Shown: piece after piece, positions 47,124 to 55,581 of the stretch
How the letters are laid out: every line of letters begins with the position of its first letter
How positions within the stretch are numbered: the stretch's first letter is position 1
Assembly: GCA_964563855.1 (NCBI GenBank)
Contig: CAZLYU010000006.1
Location: forward strand, 19,194-83,193
DNA length: 64,000 bases
Origin: JAFGRR01 sp964563855
GTDB taxonomy: Bacteria; Planctomycetota; Phycisphaerae; UBA1845; Fen-1342
Direction of reading: 5' to 3'
Notes under the pieces: generated by a model
Told to the model about the DNA's origin: nothing
The model's input: only the letters and a program-made list of their open reading frames with translations
Databases searched by the model: none
Position numbers and translations under genes: made by a program

Positions 47124-47984
47124 GTGCTTGCCACTTACGCCAAGGCCGATTCGCCCAATGGGCTCGTAACAAGGATTCGGCCGCCGGAACGTCAGCCGCC
47201 GATCGACCTGCAAGAATTGTGGCGCGCGCGAGAGATTCTCTTCTTCCTGATTTGGCGCGATATCTCCGTGCGCTACAAGCAGACACTGGTCGGCGTGGCC
47301 TGGGCGGTCCTGCAACCGCTTTGCATGACGCTCGTTTTCGTGCTCGTCTTCGGAGGGCTGGTCGGCATCGACGGCGACGGCGTGCCCTACCCATTGCTGA
47401 CCTATGCGGGGCTGCTCCCGTGGTCGCTCTTTGCAACCAGCGTGCAGTCGGCCAGCCAAAGCCTCGTCACGCAGGCGCCGCTTCTCACCAAAGTCTACAT
47501 GCCGCGGCTCTTTCTCCCGGCGACCGGCGTCGGCGTCGCGCTGGTCGACAGCTCGCTCAGCTTCGCCATGCTGCTGCTGATGCTCCTGGTCTACGGGTTC
47601 GTGCCCGGCGCCTCGTTCGTGCTCGCCCCGCTGCTGCTCGTTCTCACCGGCGTGCTCGCCTACGGCGTCTCACTCCTGCTCGCGAGCGTGGCCGTTTTCT
47701 ATCGCGACGTGCGCATCGCCGTGCCGTTCGTGCTCCAACTGTGGATGTTCCTCACGCCGATCGTCTATCCCGAGACGCTGTTGCAGGAGAAGCTCGGCGC
47801 GTGGTACGTCATTGCGTATCTCAATCCGATGACCGGCGTCGTGAGCGCCACCCGGGCATGCTTGCTGGGGACGGACGCCGACCTCGTCGCCCTCTCCAGC
47901 AGCATCGTAATGGCGTTGGTATTCCTGGTGGTCGGCGCGCGAAACTTCAAACGCGCCGAACGCAGCTTCGCAGACTTGGCGTAG
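47124..47984 (+). CDS. ABC-2 polysaccharide/polyol exporter permease (Wzm-like)
   Basis: A 286-residue permease with six transmembrane helices. The N-terminal cytoplasmic stretch has LWRAREILFFLIWRDISVRYK, then QTLVGVAWAVLQPLCMTLVF, the standard ABC-2 permease opening; LNPMTGVVSATRACLLG marks the last extracytoplasmic part. It pairs with the ATPase gene 6 bp downstream. Together they would export O-antigen, capsule or teichoic-like polymers. The start is uncertain: GTG 47124 is the best-placed start codon; the frame runs on upstream with no ATG. Confidence 0.9.
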   Translation: MLATYAKADSPNGLVTRIRPPERQPPIDLQELWRAREILFFLIWRDISVRYKQTLVGVAWAVLQPLCMTLVFVLVFGGLVGIDGDGVPYPLLTYAGLLPWSLFATSVQSASQSLVTQAPLLTKVYMPRLFLPATGVGVALVDSSLSFAMLLLMLLVYGFVPGASFVLAPLLLVLTGVLAYGVSLLLASVAVFYRDVRIAVPFVLQLWMFLTPIVYPETLLQEKLGAWYVIAYLNPMTGVVSATRACLLGTDADLVALSSSIVMALVFLVVGARNFKRAERSFADLA

Positions 47985-47990
47985 GCAAAG

Positions 47991-49277
47991 ATGGCGAAAC
48001 ACGCACTCGAAGTGAGAGGCCTCGGCAAGCGCTACCGCCGCGGACAGCAACGCGCCGGCGTGCAGAGCTTCGCCGAACTCGTCTCGAGTGCGTTCTCCGC
48101 ACCCCTGAGACGCTACCTCGCCCTGCGACCCACCCACGACGGCGACAACTCGTTTTGGGCGCTGCGCGACGTGAGCTTCACCGTTGAGCCCGGTGAGGTC
48201 GTCGGAATCATCGGCTTTAACGGCTCCGGCAAGAGCACGCTGCTGAAGATGCTCTCGCGCATCGTGACGCCCACCACCGGCGAGGCGCTCGTGCGGGGAC
48301 GCATGGGCAGCCTGCTCGAAGTGGGCACCGGATTCCATCCCGAAATGACCGGCCGCGAAAACATCTACCTCAACGGCTCGCTGCTCGGCATGTCGCGGGC
48401 CGAGATTCGCCGCGAGTTCGACGCCATCGTCGACTTCGCACAGGTCTCCGACTTCCTTGATACACCGGTCAAGCGCTATTCCAGCGGCATGTATGTGCGA
48501 CTCGGCTTCGCCGTCGCCGCCCACTTGCTGCCAGAGATTCTCATCGTCGACGAGGTGCTGGCGGTCGGCGACGCCGCCTTCCGCGCCAAGTGCCTCGGCA
48601 AGATGGATGCAATCGCCCGCGCCGGGCGAACCGTTCTGTTCGTCAGCCACAACATGTCCGCAGTCGCCCAGTTGTGTCACCGCGTTCTCTTGCTCGACAA
48701 GGGCCGCTGCGTGTTCGACGGCCCGGTCTCCGAAGCGGTCGAACAGTATCTGAACCGTGCGGATAGCGACGCCGGCGAACCGCTCGCTTCCAAGCGCCCT
48801 CCCTGGGCCACACCGCTGATCACCGACGTGACGTGGAGCAGCCCCCAGAAGTTGGCCGCCGACGCCGTCCCGCTCGGCAGCGACCTCGATATCACCGTCC
48901 GCTTCCAGTGCAACGATCGAGCGCCGCTCATCGAGCCCGCGCTCAGCGTGATCATCCATCGCCTCGGCCACGGTCCGATCGGCGGCGTCAGCAGCCTCAT
49001 GACCGGCGCCCCGTGGGGCCGCGGCGAACATGCGTCCGGCGTCTTGCACTGTCGACTGCCGCGGCTCGCCCTCATGCCCGGCGTCTACGCGATCGACGTG
49101 CGACTCGGCGATGGCGGGCTCGATCTCGACGGCCTCAGCGGCGCAGCGCGGTTCCGCATCATGGAGTCCGACGTCTACGGCACCGGCCGCCCGCCGTTTT
49201 CACAGGTCGGTGTGATGTACTTCGACGCCGACTGGCGCCTCGCGCCCGCCAAGCCGGCCGCGTTGCAACCCTGTTAG
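47991..49277 (+). CDS. ABC polysaccharide exporter ATPase (Wzt-like)
   Basis: A 428-residue ATPase. Residues 1-245 form the ABC module: Walker A GFNGSGKSTLLKML, Q-loop region EVGTGFHPEMTGRENI, signature YSSGMYVRLGFAVA and Walker B ILIVDEVLAVGD. It is the O-antigen/teichoic-acid exporter type (the Y-S-S-G-M variant). The C-terminal 170 residues look like a carbohydrate-binding Wzt_C domain that recognises the polymer end, reading LDITVRFQCNDRAPLIEPAL and GVYAIDVRLGDGGLDLD. It lies 6 bp behind the permease, so the two form one operon. Confidence 0.92.
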   Translation: MAKHALEVRGLGKRYRRGQQRAGVQSFAELVSSAFSAPLRRYLALRPTHDGDNSFWALRDVSFTVEPGEVVGIIGFNGSGKSTLLKMLSRIVTPTTGEALVRGRMGSLLEVGTGFHPEMTGRENIYLNGSLLGMSRAEIRREFDAIVDFAQVSDFLDTPVKRYSSGMYVRLGFAVAAHLLPEILIVDEVLAVGDAAFRAKCLGKMDAIARAGRTVLFVSHNMSAVAQLCHRVLLLDKGRCVFDGPVSEAVEQYLNRADSDAGEPLASKRPPWATPLITDVTWSSPQKLAADAVPLGSDLDITVRFQCNDRAPLIEPALSVIIHRLGHGPIGGVSSLMTGAPWGRGEHASGVLHCRLPRLALMPGVYAIDVRLGDGGLDLDGLSGAARFRIMESDVYGTGRPPFSQVGVMYFDADWRLAPAKPAALQPC

Positions 49278-49297
49278 TGCGTTTGCATCCCGCCGCC

Positions 49298-49313
49298 GAC
49301 GCGACGTCGCGTC
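49298..49313. repeat. 16-bp perfect palindrome between convergent genes
   Basis: GACGCGACGTCGCGTC reads the same on both strands and lies 21 bp after the exporter ATPase gene. It may be a hairpin or a binding site. The rest of the 260-bp gap shows nothing I recognise. Confidence 0.4.
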
Positions 49314-49537
49314 GAGAAGTCGTGTCAGTCCGTAGCCGACGCCGATCGCGGCACGCGGCCCTACAGGCGCGCCGTGTCTCCAACCGCAACGATGTCCAGA
49401 ACGTCACAATTTGAGCCGGTTCGCCCGCGCAGGAATCGCCCAAGAAAGACCGACGCGCGTCGGAAGGCTGTCGCCCGCCAGCGCACGCCGGTGTTCCCCG
49501 GGCCAATCAACGCGGTGCAATCGCTTCGCCGTCGAAC

Positions 49538-49927
49538 CTAGTCGTCGTCGTTATCTGTCGGCCGCGCTGACCTTTTCTCGAGCGCCCGAGCCCGCGCCTT
49601 CTCGCGCCGAAAGACGTTGCGCGCGTAACGTGTCGACACACGCACCAAACGATGACGGCGCAGGTCGAGCGTCGCGTAGTCGCCGTCTGCGTCCTTGGCG
49701 AACAGATACGGCAAACACACGTCGATCACGAGGAACGGACGGTGCCCCGGCATGGTCTGCACCACGTTCATCACGCGTGGCGACGCGCCGTACCCATCGC
49801 CCGACGAGGGCGCCGCCACATACTCCTGCACCACATGCGAGATGCAGACGAACATCCGCGGCGTCACATCCTCCGGGGCGAGAGCGCGGCAAGCCCGGCG
49901 ATCCGATAACACATTCAACTTGCTCAT
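49538..49927 (-). CDS. Conserved-looking hypothetical protein
   Basis: A 129-residue soluble protein that starts MSKLNVLSDRRACRALAPEDV and contains RMFVCISHVVQEYVAAPSS, PFLVIDVCLPYLFAKDADG and RRHRLVRVSTRYARNVFRRE, ending in a charged tail (PTDNDDD). The strand-rich middle with VCISHVVQEYV and DVCLPYLFAKD suggests a compact beta domain. The start at ATG 49927 has GGAG upstream. Function not recognised; similar short proteins occur in planctomycetes, but I cannot confirm by search. Confidence 0.7.
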   Translation of the reverse strand: MSKLNVLSDRRACRALAPEDVTPRMFVCISHVVQEYVAAPSSGDGYGASPRVMNVVQTMPGHRPFLVIDVCLPYLFAKDADGDYATLDLRRHRLVRVSTRYARNVFRREKARARALEKRSARPTDNDDD

Positions 49928-50025
49928 CGCACGATCTCCGTCAGGAGCCGCCAATCGATCCGCGACGACAGGGTCGGCGCGGTTTCAACACACTGGTGAT
50001 GGATTCTGGGGGTAAGCGGGGCGCT

Positions 50026-50133
50026 CTAGAGGTTCGAGTCGCCGCTCAGCGTATACAGGAGCGTTTCGACGAAGCGTTCGCGCACCGCCACTGGCTGCCG
50101 CCAATGCTTTGATATGTGCTGCGCGAAGTACAA
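50026..50133 (-). CDS. Possible 35-residue small protein
   Basis: A TTG-started frame (MYFAQHISKHWRQPVAVRER in its first 20 residues, ending LSGDSNL) preceded by a perfect AAGGAG at 7 bases and a promoter-like pair at 50170-50197. The amphipathic sequence and full set of signals argue for expression, but nothing homologous can be checked. A second frame starts with ATG at 50158 without a ribosome site. A small RNA is the main alternative. Confidence 0.4.
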   Translation of the reverse strand: MYFAQHISKHWRQPVAVRERFVETLLYTLSGDSNL

Positions 50134-50169
50134 AGTCAGACTCCTTAACGCTGTTCATTCGGACAGGGA

Positions 50170-50197
50170 AACATAACCTGCTATCCCCGGAAGTCAA
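50170..50197 (-). promoter_or_regulatory. Predicted sigma-70 promoter of the small transcription unit
   Basis: Minus strand: -35 TTGACT (50192-50197, 5/6), 16-bp spacer, -10 TATGTT (50170-50175, 4/6). It stands in the AT-richer part of a 451-bp stretch (49928-50378) that otherwise holds only the possible 35-residue gene. Confidence 0.45.
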
Positions 50198-50378
50198 CAG
50201 AAAAATCGCCAGCGTGTTTCTGGTCTGCCGCCGAAGGGGGGAAGCGAAGCGGTATGAAGCGAAACAAAGGAGTGGACCGGCGCTGCAAGCTGCGACGACG
50301 AACGAATGCAATGCGTTGTCGAATCCGTCGCGCTGCAGCGCAGGCCGGTGACGATCAAACGCCCGGCTGCGCTGGAGC

Positions 50379-50531
50379 TTAGAACGGCAGGTCAAACCCG
50401 ATCAGCAGCTCGATGGCCCGCGTGAAGAGGCTGAGAAAGCCCTGAAAGTTGGTGAACACACCTTCAATACTCATCAAGAACGACTGGGTCTGGGTCTGAA
50501 AGTCACTAAACAACTGGCCGAAAGTGTCCAT
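50379..50531 (-). CDS. 50-residue amphipathic small protein
   Basis: A 50-residue protein reading MDTFGQLFSDFQTQTQSFLM and then a second stretch rich in Phe and Leu ending LLIGFDLPF. It has the composition of an amphipathic or membrane-associated peptide and has a GGAG ribosome site 8 bases before the ATG at 50531. It lies 194 bp after the prepilin-like gene on the same strand. The function is unknown. Confidence 0.55.
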   Translation of the reverse strand: MDTFGQLFSDFQTQTQSFLMSIEGVFTNFQGFLSLFTRAIELLIGFDLPF

Positions 50532-50670
50532 GAATGGCTCCGTTCCTGAAACAGGGCGAGGTCAGTTCGCCGACCGCACGATCGGCTGTCATCCTCACCT
50601 TGTCACGGAGCAGACCACTCCTGACAGACTTCGTTTCGCAAGCCCCGCATCTTCGCGTGAATCGACGGCC

Positions 50671-50694
50671 CGTGCGGGACATCTGTCCCGCACG
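50671..50694. terminator. Strong stem-loop downstream of the prepilin-like gene
   Basis: Perfect 11-bp arms (CGTGCGGGACA / TGTCCCGCACG) with a 2-base formal loop, 30 bp after the stop of the gene ending at 50725. No T-run follows. It may terminate or protect the 3' end. Confidence 0.4.
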
Positions 50695-50724
50695 TCCGAA
50701 ACAGCGACCCGACCGCCCACGCGA

Positions 50725-51489
50725 TCAGAACATCGAACCCGATCCGGGGGCGATGCCGACCGGCGCCAGATCGTCCGCCAATTGCGACTGCGTTCGATAC
50801 TCAACACGCAGCGCCCGATCGAGAACCAGCATCCCATCCCCATGCGGACCGCGCACGCGGCCGTCGGCTTCCCGAACGACCACGTCACGCAGAAACACCG
50901 CCCGTGCGAACTGCTCGGCGATCGCGTCTTGAATGGGGTTGCCCGTCAGCTCCAGTTCAAACGGCTCCAGTTTGCGACCGTCAAACAATCCGAAGTGTTC
51001 GCGGTTATAGCTGCCGGCCGGCGACGCCACATTCCCGCCCGGCTGATTGATCGCCGCCGGTCGATACGTGTAACGCAGCGCCCCGCCGTTCCGGGGCCAG
51101 CCGCGGTCGGCGGCCGGACAGCGCCACAGCTTCGGCGCCTCGCCGAGATGCACCGGCGAGAGCACGTTGGGCAGCGAGTCCGGCCAGGTCTCGCGATCGA
51201 AGGGATCACATGCCTCGTCAGACAATTCGCCCGGCGCGGCACCGATTTCCGGATGCTTCCCAAAGTAGTTGTTGGTCATCGGCGACCAGACGTAGGGCAC
51301 CCGCTCGTTCTCGACCGTCCAGTAGTTCATCACCCCGGCGGCAATCTGCCGAAGATTCGCCATGCAGACGGTCTGCTGCGCCTGGGCGCGGGCGCGACCG
51401 AGCGAAGGCAATAGCACACTGAGCAGCAGGGCGATGATCGCGATCACCACGAGCAACTCGACCAGTGTGAACGCGCCGCGTTTCACCAT
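50725..51489 (-). CDS. Prepilin-type N-terminal methylation-domain protein
   Basis: A 254-residue type II/IV pseudopilin-like protein: short basic leader VKRG, prepilin peptidase site before FTLVELLVVIAIIALLLSVL (F+1, conserved E5), then a helical stalk and a globular part with VCMANLRQIAAGVMNYW. The C-terminal half contains cysteine pairs (CDPF, CPAA) and VRGPHGDGMLVLD, close to the H-x-DG pattern of planctomycetal secretion-associated pseudopilins. The ATG at 51489 has AAGGAG upstream. No other pilus genes are adjacent. Confidence 0.88.
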   Translation of the reverse strand: MVKRGAFTLVELLVVIAIIALLLSVLLPSLGRARAQAQQTVCMANLRQIAAGVMNYWTVENERVPYVWSPMTNNYFGKHPEIGAAPGELSDEACDPFDRETWPDSLPNVLSPVHLGEAPKLWRCPAADRGWPRNGGALRYTYRPAAINQPGGNVASPAGSYNREHFGLFDGRKLEPFELELTGNPIQDAIAEQFARAVFLRDVVVREADGRVRGPHGDGMLVLDRALRVEYRTQSQLADDLAPVGIAPGSGSMF

Positions 51490-51550
51490 GAGAGCTCCTT
51501 GTCGACGGGCGAGCCGCGCGCGGCGCTCGCCCGAGACCGAAGGCTGCCGC

Positions 51551-52924
51551 CTATCCGCCGCCAACAACGCGCATCACGAAGCCGTCGATGTCGCCGGCAT
51601 TGACCGCACCATCGCCGTTCGTGTCGTTGGTGCACACGTAGTCGCACGGGTACGTCGCGCGATACGCAGCTTCATCAATGACGGCGGTCACGAACGCATC
51701 GATGTCGCCCGCGTTCACCGAGCCGTCGCAGTTCGAATCCGCGACGATCGCGCCGGCGCACGAGTTGACGGCGTAGGCAATCAGGACGGCGTCGTAGCCG
51801 ATCGTGTCCTGAAACACCGGGTCAAAACTGTTGTTCACGCCGAAGCCGGCTGAACTGAGATACACGAATTGTGAAGCATCGCTGGGCAGCGCGGGAATCA
51901 CGACGTTGTCGAGGTAGGCGCCAAGATCGCCGCCGAAGTCGAGGAGCGGCAGGCCGCCTCCGCCGGGGGCGGAGAAGGTGTCGCCACCGAAGCCGTCCGT
52001 GATGGTCACCGGTCCGCCGGTGACCGCGCTGATGGCGCTGGCGCCGACCGACGCGGTGTCGATGGTCGGCCAGCGGGTGCCGCCGAGATTCTCACCGGTC
52101 AGCGTCGGCCAACCGAGGGGGCCGCGCTCGATGAGCCAGCCGTCCAAGACGCCGAGGAACTGCATGGTGCCAAGCACGCTCGCGGTCGACGAACCGGGAT
52201 CGATGCTGTCCTCCCAGACCTCGTAGCCGAGATCGGTGATGCTGTAGACGCCCGTCAGGCCGCCGCTCGCTCCGCCAAACGCAGTAACCTGGCCCATGCG
52301 GTTGTCGATGGTCGGATTGATCGCTTTGCCGGGCACGCCGGTCTCGCTGGTCCCCGCGAGGGTGATCAGCACAACGCCGGTTTCGGGCGCCTGGAACGGC
52401 CCCGACTCGTTGGTCGCCAGTGCATCCACGCTGAGAAGCGAGACGCCGCCCGCGTTCACGTCGATGGCGAGTTCGATGAAGCTGGGATCGCCAGGAAGCT
52501 CAACCGCGTCCGCAAACACACCTGGGCTGGTTTCGACCGGGACGAGGCTGCGGGGCATGTTGGGATCACCGTCGAGGTCGAGGCGTGGCCCGCCGAGAAA
52601 CTCGATCCCCATGAACGGCACCTGGTTGCCCCCGCCGACCGGAGCCGAACCACGACGATAGAGCATCGAGAAGCTGCCAAACGCGTTGGCCTCGATGATT
52701 GGCGTGCCGATGCCCTGAAAGACAACCTGCGGACCGACGTCGCTGGTCCCCGCGAGTCGGTCGCCGTCATTGAAGGCGCCGGGGAACCCGGGGCCCGGTT
52801 GCGGAGCGACCGGACGAGTCGCTCCCGGATACAGCCGATTATCGATTCCTGTCAGGAGATAGAAGCGCTCGCCAGGCAGCGGAACACCAGCGACGAGTGG
52901 CAGCAAAATCGCAGATAGAAACAT
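51551..52924 (-). CDS. Secreted protein with C-terminal dockerin-like EF-hand pair
   Basis: A 457-residue exported protein with a short hydrophobic signal (MFLSAILLPLVAGVPLPGE). The central part is beta-rich and unrecognised: FSMLYRRGSAPVGGGNQVPF, GYEVWEDSIDPGSSTASVLG and YDAVLIAYAVNSC. The last 70 residues carry two calcium-loop motifs, DSNCDGSVNAGDIDAFVTAV and DTNGDGAVNAGDIDGFVMRV, with D-x-N-x-D-G-x-x-N spacing: a full dockerin I-like pair. Such modules are frequent in planctomycetes without classical cohesins. The ATG at 52924 has AAGGAA upstream. The prepilin-like gene follows 61 bp later. Confidence 0.85.
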   Translation of the reverse strand: MFLSAILLPLVAGVPLPGERFYLLTGIDNRLYPGATRPVAPQPGPGFPGAFNDGDRLAGTSDVGPQVVFQGIGTPIIEANAFGSFSMLYRRGSAPVGGGNQVPFMGIEFLGGPRLDLDGDPNMPRSLVPVETSPGVFADAVELPGDPSFIELAIDVNAGGVSLLSVDALATNESGPFQAPETGVVLITLAGTSETGVPGKAINPTIDNRMGQVTAFGGASGGLTGVYSITDLGYEVWEDSIDPGSSTASVLGTMQFLGVLDGWLIERGPLGWPTLTGENLGGTRWPTIDTASVGASAISAVTGGPVTITDGFGGDTFSAPGGGGLPLLDFGGDLGAYLDNVVIPALPSDASQFVYLSSAGFGVNNSFDPVFQDTIGYDAVLIAYAVNSCAGAIVADSNCDGSVNAGDIDAFVTAVIDEAAYRATYPCDYVCTNDTNGDGAVNAGDIDGFVMRVVGGG

Positions 52925-53072
52925 CTCTTTACATTCCTTCGTTGGATAGCTCGACGCCAGCAACGCGGCGACACACGTACGGCGTCGCACCACGGGGCGC
53001 TCGAGGGTGGAGTAATTGAATGACCAGAAAGACGCAGGACTTGCGGCGACACCGCGACAAAACGCAGCATCG

Positions 53073-53591
53073 CTAGCGCAGCGGTGGAGCTCGCGGGGGC
53101 GTGAGAGTGTGCGTCTGGATGCTGCGCGGCGTCGCGGCAAAATGGTGCGCGAGCCGGGCAATCATCGGAGTCGCGTGAAGCGTTACGCCACGCGGCTGCG
53201 CAGCAATCCACAGCGCCAGGCCGCCAGCCATCAGCAGCGGTGTGGCGTCGACCGCCCACGGCGTGGCGGCATGCTCGGCAGCGCCGGTCTGCATCACGCC
53301 GCCGTGCAACAACACCACGACCAGCGTGTACACCACCCAGCCCCGCAGTGTCTGCGGCAAGCGCAGCCACGAGACATCCAGCAGCTTGAGTGCGAAATAC
53401 GCGAGCGACGCCACCAGCAGCGCCGTCCGCCCCCAACCACTCGAGCCGGCGCCCGCCGCGACGGTCGGCAGCAGCGCGGCATGCAAGAGCAACAATCCGC
53501 CCCACACGCCAACGCGCAGCCCCGTTGCAACCCGTCTGAGCACGGGTTCCGGCAATTGCGCTGCGAGCGTGATGGGTGAAGCGATCATCAT
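53073..53591 (-). CDS. Four-helix membrane protein next to heme oxygenase
   Basis: A 172-residue integral membrane protein (or 171 from the second ATG at 53588) with about four hydrophobic segments: VGVWGGLLLLHAALLPTVAA, TALLVASLAYFALKLLDVSW, GWVVYTLVVVLLHGGVMQTG and PLLMAGGLALWIAAQPRGV. Several histidines lie in or near helices. It starts 41 bp behind the heme-oxygenase gene on the same strand, so co-transcription is likely. A link to heme handling is inference. No family is recognised. Confidence 0.7.
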   Translation of the reverse strand: MMIASPITLAAQLPEPVLRRVATGLRVGVWGGLLLLHAALLPTVAAGAGSSGWGRTALLVASLAYFALKLLDVSWLRLPQTLRGWVVYTLVVVLLHGGVMQTGAAEHAATPWAVDATPLLMAGGLALWIAAQPRGVTLHATPMIARLAHHFAATPRSIQTHTLTPPRAPPLR

Positions 53592-53632
53592 AACGCGTTC
53601 GTGGTTGAGTCTACCTGTGCGGGTGTTGCGTG

Positions 53633-54304
53633 CTAATCTTCGCGACTTTCGGCGCTCGTCAGCAGCTCGGCATCGAGATACGTCGCCAGGTCTTTATCGG
53701 CAGCGATCACCGCGTAGTACATTTGCCGAGCGCCTTCCAGAACGTCCTCCGCCTCGGCCTGGCTAAGGCCGAGTCCGTCGACACGGCTCTTGAACTCGTT
53801 CCAGAGCGATCGCTGCTGTTCGCCGTGCGGATCGAGATAGCGCACGCCATCCGCTCCGGTCAGGCCCATCGCCTGTCGCAAGCCGCGCGCGATGTAGCGT
53901 CCGCCATTCTTGCTCCCTTCGAGCACATATCGCGCGCCGAGCAGCTTCAGCGGACACGCTGTCGTCCACTCCGCGCACTGTTGCGCAAACGCGTCGCGCG
54001 GCGCCGACGGCGTCTCCGGCGGGGTGACGTCGAAGTGCGCGATATCCGCGCGGGCGTTGGCCGCCTGCTCGCACGGGGCGCTCAGCACCGTCGCCAGACG
54101 CTGATCCGCGGCCGCGGCTTGCGCCAGATGGCTTTCGAGCACATCGTGCAATGCGGCCCGCGTGTTCAGCCACGCGGCATACGCGGTCACCCCGGCGGTT
54201 CCGCCAACGAGCGCCCGCTCAATCGGTTGCGACTCCGCAGCGTCGTGCAGGTCGCGCGTGTTGGCTTTGATGAAGTCGGTCACGGTGGTGTTCGGTGCGG
54301 ACAC
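53633..54304 (-). CDS. Biliverdin-producing heme oxygenase
   Basis: A 223-residue helical protein of the HmuO/BphO type that opens heme to biliverdin, CO and Fe2+. Seen: FIKANTRDLHDAAES at the N-terminus with proximal-ligand candidate H20, and ARYVLEGSKNGGRYIARGL (distal-helix type G-S-x-N-G-G). Length and helix spacing fit bacterial enzymes. It starts at GTG 54304 with AGGAG at 5 bases. A membrane gene follows closely. No phytochrome partner is adjacent, so it may serve iron release or pigment supply. A possible promoter and an inverted repeat lie in the leader. Confidence 0.85.
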   Translation of the reverse strand: MSAPNTTVTDFIKANTRDLHDAAESQPIERALVGGTAGVTAYAAWLNTRAALHDVLESHLAQAAAADQRLATVLSAPCEQAANARADIAHFDVTPPETPSAPRDAFAQQCAEWTTACPLKLLGARYVLEGSKNGGRYIARGLRQAMGLTGADGVRYLDPHGEQQRSLWNEFKSRVDGLGLSQAEAEDVLEGARQMYYAVIAADKDLATYLDAELLTSAESRED

Positions 54305-54326
54305 AACAGCTCCTTCGTGAAGCGCC

Positions 54327-54346
54327 GGGTGAGTTATCGATCACCC
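54327..54346 (-). promoter_or_regulatory. Inverted repeat in the heme-oxygenase leader
   Basis: Perfect 6-bp arms GGGTGA / TCACCC around 8 bases, between the possible promoter and the ribosome site of the heme-oxygenase gene. Candidate operator or leader hairpin. Confidence 0.35.
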
Positions 54347-54356
54347 GCTTGATTGA

Positions 54357-54385
54357 TATATAAAACAAATGGCTGGTACATGCAA
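54357..54385 (-). promoter_or_regulatory. Possible promoter of the heme-oxygenase gene
   Basis: Minus strand: -35-like TTGCAT (54380-54385), 17-bp spacer, -10-like TATATA (54357-54362) in an AT-rich island unlike its surroundings. Hexamer matches are weak (3/6 and 4/6); the AT content is the main support. Confidence 0.35.
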
Positions 54386-54485
54386 GATGCCGTTCGGGCG
54401 AGAAAGGCGAAATGTGACGCGGCATCGCGAAACCGCACGCGTCAGAGCGACCACGCGTCGCGACCGCCGCGTTCTGCACACGGGG

Positions 54486-55544
54486 TCAGAGCATCGTCGC
54501 GCCATCACTGCTGTGCAACTTGATCGTCTTATGTCGTAGATCGTGAAATGCTTTCACAAAGCGCACCGTGTGCGACGTCGCCCGCATAACAACGGAATGC
54601 GTCATGACATACTTCCCCGACACGCGCACGCCGCGCAGCAGCGGGCTCTCCGTCACACCCGTCGCCACGAACATGATCTCGTCGCCACTCGCCAGGTCGT
54701 CGTGCGTGTACACGCGCTCGATGTCGGCGGCGTGGGGGCCCGACATGATCTCGGCGCGCTCCGCGTCGTCGCGGGGCCACATCCGCGTCAGCATGCCGCC
54801 CCCGAGGCACTTGATCCCGGCTGCGGCCAGAACGGCCTCGGGCGCCCCGCCAACGCCCATGAAGAGATCGACGCCGCTATCCGGCAGCGACGGCGCGATC
54901 GCCCCGGCGACGTCGCCGTCGCCAATCATGCGGATCGAGGCGCCGGTTGCGCGGATGTCGGCGATGAGTTTCTCGTGGCGCGGGCGATCGAGCACGCAAA
55001 CCACGAGGTCGCGCACGCGTTTGTTGAGCGTGAGCGCCACGACCTCGAGATTGTGGTTCACCGGCGCATCGAGCCGCATCGTCCCGGCGCCGTCACTCAC
55101 TTGCGGCCCATACGCGAGTTTCATCATGTAGACCGAGGGAATCTGCGCCAGCGCGTTGTGATCCGGCGCACTGGTTTTCGCGCCGGCGAGCACCGCAATC
55201 GCGCCCGGCAGCCCTTTCGCCGTCAACGTCGTCCCGTCAATGGGGTCGACCGCGATGCACACGTGCGGTCCGCCGTCGCGCCACTGGCCCAACTGCTCGC
55301 CGACGAAAATCCCCGGCGCTTCGTCCTTGATGCCCTCGCCGATCGTGCACACGCCGCGCATGTCCACCAAATTGAGCATGCCGCGGATGGCGTCGGTGGC
55401 GGCGGCGTCGGCCATTTCCTTCTCGCCTTTCCCGATCCAGCGATAGCTGTGGAGCGCGGCCGCCTCCGTCGCGCGCATCAGGTCCAGGCCGATCAGGCGT
55501 TCGGGTTCGACGTGCAACTGCTTGAACGAGGCGGGGTGCGACAT
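54486..55544 (-). CDS. glpX: Class II fructose-1,6-bisphosphatase (GlpX)
   Basis: A 352-residue Li-sensitive phosphatase of gluconeogenesis, hydrolysing fructose 1,6-bisphosphate. Seen: LMRATEAAALHSYRWIGKGE and ADAAATDAIRGML, GEGIKDEAPGIFVGE (metal-ligand glutamates), VDPIDGTTLTAKGLPGAIAVL (the D-P-I-D-G-T motif), and DLFMGVGGAPEAVLAAAG with GGGMLTRMWPRDDAER near the C-terminus. These blocks are diagnostic for GlpX. The ATG at 55544 gives a usual N-terminus, though the ribosome site is weak; an ATG at 55613 overlapping the TPR gene is an alternative. It follows the TPR gene by 37 bp. Confidence 0.93.
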   Translation of the reverse strand: MSHPASFKQLHVEPERLIGLDLMRATEAAALHSYRWIGKGEKEMADAAATDAIRGMLNLVDMRGVCTIGEGIKDEAPGIFVGEQLGQWRDGGPHVCIAVDPIDGTTLTAKGLPGAIAVLAGAKTSAPDHNALAQIPSVYMMKLAYGPQVSDGAGTMRLDAPVNHNLEVVALTLNKRVRDLVVCVLDRPRHEKLIADIRATGASIRMIGDGDVAGAIAPSLPDSGVDLFMGVGGAPEAVLAAAGIKCLGGGMLTRMWPRDDAERAEIMSGPHAADIERVYTHDDLASGDEIMFVATGVTESPLLRGVRVSGKYVMTHSVVMRATSHTVRFVKAFHDLRHKTIKLHSSDGATML

Positions 55545-55581
55545 GCGGTGCTCGCTGGCGACGCGCGATCGAACGACCGCG

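Noticed and set aside
50025..50050. GGTTCGAGTC resembling a tRNA T-loop
   Set aside because: The flanking bases do not pair as a T-stem and no acceptor, D or anticodon arm can be drawn.
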